Shown here: positions 34,301 to 45,265 of the stretch, piece by piece
Position numbering within the stretch: position 1 is the first letter of the stretch
How the letters are laid out: each line of letters begins with the position of its first letter
Assembly (NCBI GenBank): GCA_902806595.1
Contig: CADCXC010000001.1
Span: 310,001 to 374,000, forward strand
From: Pyrenopolyporus hunteri
Taxonomy: Eukaryota > Ascomycota > Sordariomycetes > Xylariales > Hypoxylaceae
Length of the DNA: 64,000 nucleotides
Direction: 5' to 3'
Notes under the pieces: model-generated
The model's database searches: none
Seen by the model: the letters and a program-made list of their open reading frames with translations, nothing else
Told to the model about the DNA's origin: nothing
Program-made: the position numbers and the translations under genes

Positions 34301-37300
34301 AACTTGGTCGGTTGGCGTTTCCGCGTAATCATTCGAGACATGCTCTACTATGTAAATCCGCATGGCACGGCATCCATTTTGGCGGTGGCCTAGTATTGAG
34401 CAGCCCGTTGCCTACGAGCAGCTAGAGTCAATCCGATATCGTTATTGGCTCAACTTCCACATACGTGTCGTAACAGCTCGAAGCGAGGTTCGAGAATTAA
34501 CTTAGACTAGCCTCGGCCGTCGAGAGCGTTTACTAACTTCCCTCCCCTGTACGCAGTAGGCGATTCTTGTGGGAGCCCGAGGTTTTTAATTCGCTCGTCT
34601 GCAGCTCGTGTGGACTACAAACTCTAGAACCATGTTTTCAACCTAACTGCCAAGTTTTGATCGAGACGGGAAAACGCTGGCTTGTGCCGTCAACCCATCC
34701 TTACCACCTAGCTTAGTGTTAGGAAGCATGACAGTTTACGGCAGATAATATACGAGAGTACGGGAGCACGGCGTATGATCAGAGCCGACACATATCACCA
34801 TCCTTAAGTTGAGGATTATACATCTGCATTAGAGCTGCATCCATCCATTTTCGGCACCGAGGTACACGTCAATCCGTTTCGATGACAACCGTCTAAGCTT
34901 GGTTGACCCAGAGTCTTGGTTCCGTTAGATCGCCAAATCGTATACTCGCTACTCGGCAGACAGCCTTGCCCGCCGATACTGTCGCTGTCTTGTCAGCGGC
35001 ATGCGATGCGACGCAACAGCCCATGGGACCCGTATTAGCTATCATAATTATCGGCCAATATTCGGATTCAGCAATAAACGCACGCCGGGAGAATTTCAGA
35101 CGGGATGTAGCGAGCAGTATTTTCAGTCGCAGACACATGCGTATTCCTGCGTCTGTCTAGTCTGGCCTCGGGACGATAACGGTATGATCAAGATCCGCGT
35201 CCGCAGGCGAGTAGGTACCTCGTTCTCCTCTTATCTGACAGGGGTGGCAACCAGAATAATTGCGAGCAATGTTCATTACTTGACATAACTCCCGTCGCGA
35301 GGAAAGTTTACGCACCTCCTACCTAGGTCTCCTGTCATCCCAGAGACGGAACAGCGGGCCTATTTCTAGCTATTAGGAAGGGCAATTATCCTTTCAACCC
35401 CAGGATCTTTCGCATTCCTAAACCCAGAAGCCAATTCTGATGTGCGTTGTTGTTAAAGGATAATGCATTTGCAACAAGTACCTGCTTTCGTATGATAGGA
35501 TGCCGATAGCTGCTCTCGACCTCCGGCTGCTGTGCAACGACGGGGACAAGTAAAGCCGCGTTAGAGTCCTATCACACGTCCCGAAGGGTCTGGGCGTTAA
35601 CCCACAGCGCGTCATGTTGATGAGTCCTTGTAGAGGGTCCCCTGAAGTCATTGCTATAGTCTGTACTACGACGGCGCCTGCTTGGCTACCTCTTCATCAT
35701 AGCATCAGCAGTTGGCTCGACTTCCATTTGCAGACCCGAATCACGGCCCCTGAATTCAGAGCCCGCCCTATCGTGATCTCCTATTTTCGGGTCGGCCAGG
35801 GGCTAGTGATGGCACCCTCCCTCCATGCAGTCAATTGAAAATGGAAGCTCGTGTCTCATTTTTGCGCAAGGCGTGGGAACGCCTCTGTGTCTTAACTACA
35901 CCTCCCTTACAATATGATTCTTGAGATAAAGGCAGAAGGATAAAGGCTTTTAAATATACATGTGAGTACGATTATGCCATTCTTGCTTGAGTCCTGTTTA
36001 ATATCACTATCGTCGGCGGTGCTCACAGTACCGGGGATGTTGATAATTGATCATCAGTGGCTAGGCAATAATTCTCCTCACGCCTATACTGGAGGTCAGA
36101 TTTGTCCTCTGCAACAATAGCCCACTATGAGATGGTATCGACGGACGGCGTTCGGACCTATGATCTCAGCTGGCCAACGGCCCTGGCGCAAGATAAGGAA
36201 ATTATGGGCCGTCCATGCTCAGCTTCATCTAGCAGTGAGTACGTGTAGCTTATGGAAACGTGTACGGGATCCTGACGGCAGGTCTAAACGCACGTGGGCT
36301 TCAGCCGTGAGCTGCGAATACCGTCTCATTATATTTCTGTAAATTCTCCTTCAACGCGTCTCTAGTTGTGGCAAAAGCGGGAAGGCGTTGAGATTTTCAA
36401 CCACGATGCGACGTAATTCGGGCATTGAGGTAAGATTTGCGATCTACCGAAGGACAAGCCTTCCGAACCTGTGGCAAACCTTGACCTTCATAATATCGCC
36501 GAGAAACCACTTGCTCATGGTCCCTTATGGCTATATCCTGTTTTTTTGGATAGTCTATCTAAGTTCCGCTCATCAATGCCGCGGCCCGCGCCGCCTCCTT
36601 ACACATGTTATTTTCAAGTAAATTGCCACACGATGGCATATCCTGAGTCTAGCAGCGGCTCATGTAGAAATCCCCCAGTTCAACCGCATAGGATGATCTA
36701 CATGTGAGAGCTAGTCGACGCGGCCCTTCTCAGAAGGCACCTTGTCTGCCAGATCGCTACCGTAGACAACGTTTGCTCCAATTCCTTGACTAGTTGCTCA
36801 TGCGGGCGGCTTCCTACGGGCTGACGATCTCTACAAGTACGTGGGCGGGCGTGGTTGTGTAGCTCTACAACTGGAGAAGGCACTGCAGGGAGCGGACATT
36901 GTTATTGAACACTGAAGCTAGGCTGTTCCCTGGGGAGCCGGGCCGACGAAGTGTGTTGACTTGTCAAGAGACCGTCCTAGACTGTTCCAGAATCGAGGAT
37001 CGTGTTATCTCCAGGACCTGGCAATAAGTCCTCGACGGTCTCTCAGGGAACATTGCAGGTTGCTCCTGTGCATGGAAGCCGATGCTTTGCGTTGGATATG
37101 GAAGATGCAACCGGGACTCGTTCACCGCCTCGATCTCTCGTATTCAGTCGGGTGCTGTCTCGACCTTGCTGCCTGCGCGTCGATTTTACTCTCCTCTCAT
37201 CCGGTAACAAGCGTGCGTACACGGTTGCTGCAGGAGTAGCTCGATCCCCTTCTCCCCGGCCACTCCTCTGGACGACTGACGTTACATCACGCTTTGGGGT

Positions 37301-38236
37301 CACTCCTCGCACTGGGAAGACCCCCTCGGCAACTAGGGCATTTCTCTTCGGGAACACTCACAGCCGTTAGTAGGGCCAAGTGCCGATACCATTACGGGGT
37401 ACGTTCTAATCCCTGATCGACGATGTGATTGTTCAGCTGGTTCCCATCCAAGCGTATTGAGAGACGGAGACTCCGCTTGGAGTTCCTTCGAAGGCTTTCT
37501 TCGGAGTTCGTCCTGATCTTGGCCTCAATTAAATCCCAAGGCATATCTGGAAAGGGGAAATTTCTGGCTGGTCGACTTGGTGGGCATCTCTTGGACTCAC
37601 ATCCTCTGAGTCAAGGGTGAGCTGGCAGGATGCAACCCTTTCTAACCCCTTTTTAATGGTCCAAGTCTCTGGGCCAGGAGGGGAAGACTAAACCGACTCG
37701 AATCTAAGATTGTACTCACCCTTACCATCGAAGTATCGCCGAATTTGGAACTATAATCTATGGCTACATGGTACGATATCTACATCCCATCATATCATCT
37801 ATTACCCCGAGCACGAGATACTCGATATAGGAAAACTTGCCACGTCTTCTCCCATGTGGCACTCTAACCTGGAGAACAACCATTACCAACTATTCTAATC
37901 AAAGACAAACAGAACGCCGAAATTCACACCCTGTCCGCCAGATCAGATGCCTAACTGCATGCCAACCAGGCTCGACTTCTACAATTACAACAAAACATGT
38001 CTGCTCTGTCTCTATGTATTCCCTTCAACACTAGATACTACCGCCCATACAAGCTCTTAACATCCTTTTTCAACAGGCAACCGCGAATCGGCACTCATCC
38101 CCTTGGGCTGTCGGTTGAACTGCACCACCGACTACTGAAAAGCGGGTGTCGTACTCCACTGGCGTCGAACCCCAAGACCTGAAATACCGTATCTTTCCTA
38201 TTACGACATCTTGGTTGAAACATACACAAGGCCTTG
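31398..38236. other. gene-poor stretch with scattered coding-like fragments
   Basis: No complete gene was found in 6.8 kb. Two plus-strand segments look coding-like but incomplete: 32210-32485 (high GC at third positions, starts MPYYSHNCVLPVASPNFEG) and about 36020-36250 (includes TYDLSWPTALAQDKEIMG). A good-looking but orphan acceptor (TACTAAC...GCAG) lies near 34531-34560. CCTA/TAGG repeats occur near 31712, 33110 and 33398-33440. The rest is featureless. Confidence 0.45.
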
Positions 38237-38556
38237 CTACCTACTACAGTGGATATGAACGTCGTTGTGATTCCTATACCCGTTGCGGTGGTGGTGGTGA
38301 AGGTGAGACTCGCCGTTGTTATTGAAATCGCCTCCATTAGGCTGCGCTTCTGCTCCCGATAACGCTGGAGCCGCGGCTTCTGATATGGGATTGAGATAAA
38401 TCTTCTGAATGCTAATATTTGGCTTTGATTCAGGAGCTGCTGCTGTCGCCTTGTCCGTCCTCATCGCTATGGTGCTACTCTGGACCGCAACGTCGCACAT
38501 CATGACGGTGCTCGAAGCTGGTGGGCTCTCCAGCCCTTTCGTCCCCCTTTGATGTG
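38237..38556 (-). pseudogene. possible terminal exon, unknown protein
   Basis: A minus-strand frame of about 105 codons ends in TAG at 38237. It is preceded at 38557 by an acceptor-like ATTGATAG with a CATAACG branch-like site. It reads as a low-complexity hydrophilic tail (Ala/Pro/Ser-rich, then Asn- and His-rich with four His in a row). No start codon or upstream exon was found, so it may be the end of an unresolved or decayed gene. Confidence 0.25.
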
Positions 38557-40726
38557 CTATCAATCGTTATGAAGCTTGTCTCCCTGTACATCCCGTAACG
38601 GATTTGCGGCCGAAACTTTGGCTCTATGGATGATTTTATCTGCCTGCAGTCGGGGCGTAGGTGTACTTCTCTTGCCTACCCACGCATATGTCTTACCGGC
38701 TTATTACGTTGAGGCTTTCCCTTTCACAGGATTTCGTCACTGATTCTTTCTCCTGTATAGCACGAGAGGACTGTCCCACCAACCATGACTTACATATATC
38801 CGCCCGACAGCGTGTCAACTACAAGAAAGAACCTATGAGCAAAGGTAAACTATGCCACCGACATGACGATACCAATACTCGCATCGATCGATAGCGCTTT
38901 ACACCTGCCCGTATACCAGGTAGTCGGAGATATCCTAGGGGTCATATTATTACACCGGTAAGGTGAACAGTCGTCTACCAAGAAAGACGACGAAAGCGGT
39001 CGACAGTGGAACTAGGAGAAGGCTAATGCTGCATTGACTCGGTATAGCGCGTTTAACTTCAAGGAGTCTCTCGAAGGCCTAAACATAATTATCAACCTGC
39101 CCAGAGACATTGTTCTCGATGGCTTCGGGTCGTGAGAAAGGAACGAACGGCCAGACGTTTGTTCGCAGGCGGCACTTTACTCTCCCACGCCCCAACTTCT
39201 AGCGATCATCCTTAGGAATGTAGAAGGCCAAAAAACTAGATAACAAGACTCTCATAGAGTCCAGGAAGGGATTACGTTTGCTATTGCCATGGCGGCTTCT
39301 TGTTTTCTCAATGCTCTTCCTCTTCGCAGCTAAGAAATTGGACTGATTCAACAAGGTCCCTGTCCGGTCCCCGCTCCCAACCAACGCTGAACAAGGGGGA
39401 TACGGGAGGTATAGCTATGGTAGATCGAAAAAGAAATATTGGCCCCCAACGGGGCAAGAATCGGGGCAGCCTCCAGGGCTTAGGGCGTAAAGCAAGGGGG
39501 ATTCGCATCCTCGGCTAGCATGGCCTCACGCTGTACCGGGGTATGTGTTGTCCAGACCCTGGAAAAGCCCCCCTGCTCAGTGTTACCGATCCCTTCCCCC
39601 CATTCCCGTCACGACAGACCAGGTTTTTGTTTTCCTTCTGCTCCATGCCCGGCATGCATAGCAGGGTAGCACTAGAGATCGAAGCTTTACCGTTTGCGGC
39701 GCGAGATCAACCTTAGAATCTTGACTTACACAGATCTCATCATATCGGCTAAGTATGTGCATACAGCGGGGACTGCTGCGCTACCTTTTCATGGAAGAGC
39801 TGCGTTTCCTTCCACCACATGGCAATAATTCAAGTCGATAATTGGACATAAAGCATCTGGCCTGGGATAGGACGGAATACGAAACTGACGCACTGAGCTA
39901 CGCTGTGCAGAATTGCCGCCCTCGCGGAACCTGGGCGCCACTTGTCTCACTCATACGTCGCTAGGTAGCTGCACGAAATGTCTCGCCGCCACGGGATATT
40001 TCATCTCCGACCGAGCGTTTGCGAATACGACTCTAAATTTTGTCTTCGGATCTCGGGCGGTCTTACCTTAACCTCCGTCCTTAGTTGAGTTACCGCGCAT
40101 TCGCCGTCTAACTACGCAGGTAGGTATGGAGCCAACAACCACTGGATAGGAGTTTTAATAGGAGTTGGGTGATTTGTCTCTACACGTGGCAACCAGCTAC
40201 CTAGTTTCAAGAGTTAAAGCCGTGTTCCTATAGCTACCTCTGCTACGAGACCTCACCCCTATTATATCATAAGGTACTGCCATCAAATCTCGTCCCTCCC
40301 GTAAAACACGCCCCCCACCTTACATCGTGTAATGCGGCATGTCGGTTACCCGGGACCCCCCACGCCCGTTTGCCGTATGTGCCACCTAGGTACCACTCGC
40401 TGCAGCGGTCTAGGTGGACCGTGGCGGCGTGGCGCCGGTTGGACGGGATGTTCGGCTGGAAACCAATGGCAGAAGCATAGCTATATACATGTATTTCGTA
40501 TATTAGACCTGGTATGTACGTCCATATACGCGCTGGTGGCTGCTTTCCAAGGCGCTTGAGCTATGTACCTTACGTAGATAGATGTAAAACGCCTCGTCCG
40601 CTTAGACAGCTGTGATTTGTAGATTCGCCTTGACTACCTAGGTAGGTAGGTACCTGTTCCATTGGATTTGCTGGTACCTAGATCACCTACATGTACGCCT
40701 GTATGTTCAACATATCTTGTTCTATG

Positions 40727-40750
40727 CTACCTACCTAGGTACCTAGGTAT
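40727..40750. repeat. palindromic CTACCTACCTAGGTACCTAGG cluster
   Basis: Member of the dispersed TACCTAGGTA family; a near-perfect inverted repeat over 24 bp. Confidence 0.8.
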
Positions 40751-40828
40751 GCGAATACGCGCAGCATAATAACGGCTTAAATTAAGAGGATTGTACTTAA
40801 TTTTCTAGAGCGAGGAAGCGAATTGGGA

Positions 40829-40830
<2 letters not shown>

Positions 40831-40863
<33 letters not shown>
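40831..40863 (+). repeat. AG dinucleotide microsatellite
   Basis: Sixteen uninterrupted AG units, a purine-only run of 33 bases. Confidence 0.95.
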
Positions 40864-40866
<3 letters not shown>

Positions 40867-41700
40867 GAAGGGAGGTTATGACGGGGGAAAACCAGGACCC
40901 ATTCGTCCTCTCAATAATAGCACCATGACTTACCCGAACAAATAACATTAGACCTCAGTAAGGTGCTAGGTAGGTAGGTAGGTACACTAATAAGAATGGC
41001 CTCGGCGCGCCGTAAGAGTCTAAGAGCTTTTCTTTGTATCTGACCCCTAACCAAAGTGAGCTCGCGCCGCCGAATGGGAAAATGATCATTTTCTTCAAGC
41101 GCAAACTATTGACCATCGCCAACCGCATTTACACTGGGGCAGAATGATTAAGTCAACAGCCCCTTTCTACAGGTGATCTATCATAGCACGTAAGTGTTTA
41201 CATAGCTCAACTGGCTTAGGCATTTTTTGGCTAGGCGGCGGGTATAATACCTAGGTACCTAGATACTAGACACCCCTATTGACCGAGCCAGGCACTCAGA
41301 TACTGCATTTGCCATAGCATGAGCTATATTCCTCTCTTCTCTTTCGCATACTGCCTCTATGATGACATTATCATATTCTGGAACGTTCACCTCGGCGGTG
41401 TGCCTTCTGATTTTCTAGAGCGCCTAATACACGGATATCGTAGTCCTTCCGGACTTCTAGGACACCTAAAACGGCGACTGGCATGCTCGACTTCCATAAG
41501 ATGCTATCATGACGACCCAGCCCCTAGGTAATCTGCTTCCTGGGTACCTAAGATCGATGTTGTCGGCGTTCGGAGCGTTCGGAGCGAATTCCTATCCCTA
41601 GGAACGTAAACTAAATCTTCGATTTAATATAAAAGGGTGCCGATTCTAATTATTAAAACGTGCAGCATATCCTCGGTTCATATCGATAATAGGGCCCGAT

Positions 41701-44257
41701 TTAACGACCGCCCTTCATGGCGGCTCGGCGTCTCATTTTATCGGCTACCGCCTTCAGCGCGAGCTTGACATCCTTCTGACCGTCCCAGGAATCGACGTCA
41801 TAGTACACCGGTGCGAGTTCCTGCAATTGCTTGGTTAGTCTTGTGTTTTCGACCCAGGTTGTGGGCCGTGAGGATATCAACTTACCAGAAGCCACTCGGG
41901 TTTTATTCCGGTGACGGTGCGGATGTAATGTTTCGAGGTCATGACGAATTCGTTATAGAGAACCCAGTCATATTCTGTCTGCAGTACGGTGCTCGGGTGC
42001 AGCATGACTTGCTGGCTATTGTCTTTTAGGGTGCGGTATACCTTATCCTTCTCCCTCTTCGCCACCTGCATGAAGAAGCCGCTGACCAGGGCACGGCGAA
42101 TATTGGTGTAATAGTTCTTATCATTGAAAGGAGTGCTCATGAGCTCTATGCCCTGGGTCTCCATGATGCGCTTAAGCTGAGCACGAACATTGTCCGCGCT
42201 CGACAGGTGGCGGAATGATAGATAGTGCTCATGACACCACGCCTTCGCGTCTTCGCCGCGGTTTAACACCCCCTTGAAAGCATGGTACACGTTTAGCATC
42301 GTCAGATGATCTCCGTCGTTATGCTTGAACAAGTTCTTCATCATGTCCGCTTCTCGCCTTTTTTGGGCCGGACGCACGAAGATCTGAGGTACCGAGAGGA
42401 GGGCTGTTATCGAGAGTATCTCGTTCGAGCAGTAGAACTCGGGGCTCGAGATAAGCATGACGGCCAAGCACGGATCCAAGGGGAATTCGGATGCCAAACC
42501 GCCAAGGGGGGTCAATTGCCCCTCGTCGTCGAGGCACGCCAGATAATTAAGTTCTTCGAGGGCTCGCATCATGGTTTCGGGGGCAGGGGGATCCATAAGG
42601 TCGAAGTGCACGAGATCTTCGACACCGAGCTTCTTAAGCTCAAGTACGGTACTGGCGAGATTAGAACGGAGGATCTCGGGATAGGTTTGCTCGATGAGCT
42701 CTTGCTTGAAGGCCGTCTCCGTGTAGAGTCGGAAGCACTTCCCTGGCTTCGTTCGGCCCGCACGTCCCGCTCGTTGCTGAGCAGAGGCTTTAGAGATGGG
42801 AGACACCAATAGGGATTCGACCCTTAACCGAGGGTTGTAGATCTTCTGCTTGCTGAAGCCGGGGTCGACGACATAGACGATACCGTCGATGGTCAAACTG
42901 GTCTCGGCAATGTTGGTAGACACAATACATTTGCGGCCGGGCCTACCGCCTTTCTTGAACGGAGGGGGGGCCGGCTGGAAGATCTTCTGCTGCTGGTGAG
43001 GAGGGAGAGTTCCGTAAAGGGGATAGACTGCCATGGGGCCGCAATCCGTTTCTCTGATGAGCTCATCGACCTCGAGCGAGATTTTTCTGCACGTGTCCTC
43101 AATCTCCTCCTCGCCGGTAAGAAAGAGGAGAATATCGCCCTCGTCCTCACCAGCGTGGATCTGAAGAACCGTGCGTATAGCACCTTCTACGTAGTCCTTC
43201 TCCGGCTCGGGGGTATAAAATATCTCGACAGGGTATGTTCGGCCGGGGATGGCGAGCAGAGGCGCATCATAGAAGTAGTGCTGGAACTTTTGGGCGTCGA
43301 GCGTAGCAGACATGACGATAAGTTTCAGGTCGCGTCTGCGTCGGGTAATTTGCTTGAGAAGCGCCATGAGGATATCGGTGGCGAGGGTACGTTCGTGGGC
43401 CTCGTCCAGAATAATACAGCTATATCGCGACATTTCGTGGTCGTGCATCGCCTCTCTCAATAGCATACCGTCGGTCATGTACTTTAGAATCGTCTTGGAG
43501 CTGGTTTTATCCTCGAAACGGATGCTGTAACCAACTTCCTCCCCGAGATTGACGTCGAGCTCGTCGGCGACACGCTGCGCGACAGACATGGCGGCAACTC
43601 GCCGGGGCTGCGTACAAGCAACGAGCTTTCGGTCGAGTTGCGGCAGCTCGTCATAGACAACATACTGGGGTATCTGGGTTGTTTTGCCGGAACCGGTCTC
43701 GCCGACGAGGACCAGGATCTGGGACTTGTGGTATAGATCGAGGAATTCTTGTCTATAACGGGCGTATTCGTTAGCTATAGAATAATCGAAAGGCTATGAA
43801 GACGGAACAGAAGACGGGACAGAAAACAAAAACAAAAACAAGAGGCAGAGAAAACGAACCTCTGCTTATGGACTGGGAGGTTTCGCCTCGTCTTCAAGAT
43901 GTTAAAGTACTGCTGAGAGTGCGGCTCTCCGGTGAAAGGATTGTTATCTTGATCCTCAGCCTTGGCTGCCTGCTTAGCCGTGGTCTTTCGTCGTTGGAAA
44001 TGCGCGAGCGGAGAGCCTCTTGGTAGTCGATCGGCATAATCTTTGCTATCATCGTCTCCGTTTCCGTTATCCCAATGCGCGAGATACTTGTTGTATCCAG
44101 CCACCGGCTTCGAGTCGCCATCGCCATCGCCATCACCATCGCCTTCGCCTTCGCCTTCGCCTTCGGTCTTGACGCGCTTCAGAGGCGTCGCGACGTCTGG
44201 GCTGCTCTGGCGCTTTCGGTCATTGTTATGAACCTTGCCGTTCGATTGGTCAGGCAT
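41701..44257 (-). CDS. PRP43: DEAH-box RNA helicase PRP43 (DHX15)
   Basis: Three exons, complement(41701..41820, 41886..43752, 43860..44257), 794 aa. This ATP-dependent helicase disassembles the intron-lariat spliceosome and works in ribosome biogenesis. G-patch proteins activate it. Seen: NPFTG and ILKTRRNLPVHKQR before the helicase core, Walker A GETGSGKT (150-157), DEAH (249-252), SAT (281-283), TNIAETSLTIDGIVYVVD, QRAGRAGR, then winged-helix, ratchet and OB-fold regions ending EWLLELAPVYYD across the last junction. This C-terminal arrangement and the high overall conservation point to Prp43, not Prp2, Prp16 or Prp22. The introns are 107 nt and 65 nt. The true acceptor of the first is TTATAG at 43753; an earlier AG would give a stop. 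The N-terminal extension carries a Gly-Glu/Gly-Asp repeat. Confidence 0.96.
44115..44165 (-). repeat. coding hexanucleotide repeat in PRP43
   Basis: Minus-strand GGCGAA/GGCGAT units encode alternating Gly-Glu then Gly-Asp pairs (about nine dipeptides) in the N-terminal tail. All steps are multiples of six bases, so length changes keep the frame. Confidence 0.9.
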
Positions 44258-45265
44258 CCTTCTCGTCTTTGCGCTATTGCGCAGTTTGGACGAAAGGGCG
44301 GCGTGCGGTTGTATGTGCGTGGGATTGGATGGTGATCGTGATAGTTCGGGGCGCAGACGAGGCTGATGGGAGGGAAGAAGAAAAGGCAGAGAGAAATTCA
44401 GAGTCAACGATATTTTTTTTTTGGCCTGCGACCCCGGTCGAAGTCCATTCATTTTTATTTTTCACTGGAGAGTTTGGCACATGGTACGCCACACCCGTAT
44501 TCTCGACCACTATAAATTTAGGGCACTTAACGCATATACCGCTACGATTCAGCGCTATCTACAGCGACCAATCACTATATTTTCAATTAAGTCTAAATCT
44601 CGGTTTATATAAGATTCGAGGTACGTACCTTCTATCGTAAGTATTTCGTACCTACATGTACATACGCGCCACTATATCTTGTACCTAGGTACCTAGGTAA
44701 AAATCACGAAGTACTACGGCAATTCGTACTGAGACTCAGAAATAAAACGAGTAATAGTAATAAAGGTACCTCACCATGAGTGGCAGGATGCAAATAGCAA
44801 TTCTTCATTACAATTCGTAACACACTGCACATGTGACTAGACACCGGGCCTATCCGGAATCACCGCGGATGCGTCTCCTTAGAAGTAAACAGCCCTTATG
44901 ATCGAAAGCAACTCGCCGCCCAGCCATAGTATACACCCGTCCGACTCCTTAAATCCTGTCCGCCAACCGCCTATAAATCTCGATCGTTTCAACGAATCGA
45001 GGCATGCGGAAGGGAGAGAAAAAGAGAAGAAATATGTCCCCATTTTCCATAAACCCTACGTAATCGCCTAATGAAGAAACAAGCCTATGTAGGCATTGGG
45101 TCTAAGTATGCAACGATCATCCGCTAGTGAGAGAGCAAGATGCCGGCGAAGCAACGCCAAACTCCGCAGGACTGTACATACCGTCCCGATGATCCGTGAA
45201 CTCTTGGGTTTCGTTATGCTCATGTCCTTCCCTTGCCTTCTCACCCTGTCTCTCGCTAAGCTGCC
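44258..45265. other. intergenic, PRP43 promoter and demethylase 3' flank
   Basis: One kilobase between tandem minus-strand genes. A TACCTAGGTACCTAGGTA element lies at 44681-44700. No gene is supported. Confidence 0.6.
44681..44700. repeat. perfect TACCTAGG palindromic repeat
   Basis: Two and a half copies of the 8-bp palindrome ACCTAGGT; identical on both strands over most of its length. Confidence 0.85.

Larger units (their letters stand above)
38557..41700. other. gene-poor stretch, PRP43 3' flank
   Basis: 3.1 kb with no supported gene. Contains TACCTAGGTA motifs (40384, 40635-40655, 40727-40750, 41248-41262), an AG dinucleotide run and TAGG runs near 40970. The last few hundred bases are the PRP43 3' flank. 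Confidence 0.55.

Noticed and set aside
37002..37370. Overlapping open frames of about 100-120 codons on both strands
   Set aside because: Neither shows a domain or resolvable exon limits. A TACTAAC site near 37368-37374 lacks a convincing donor partner.
41150..41260. TAGCTCAACTGG A-box-like motif on the plus strand
   Set aside because: No B-box or cloverleaf follows within tRNA length.
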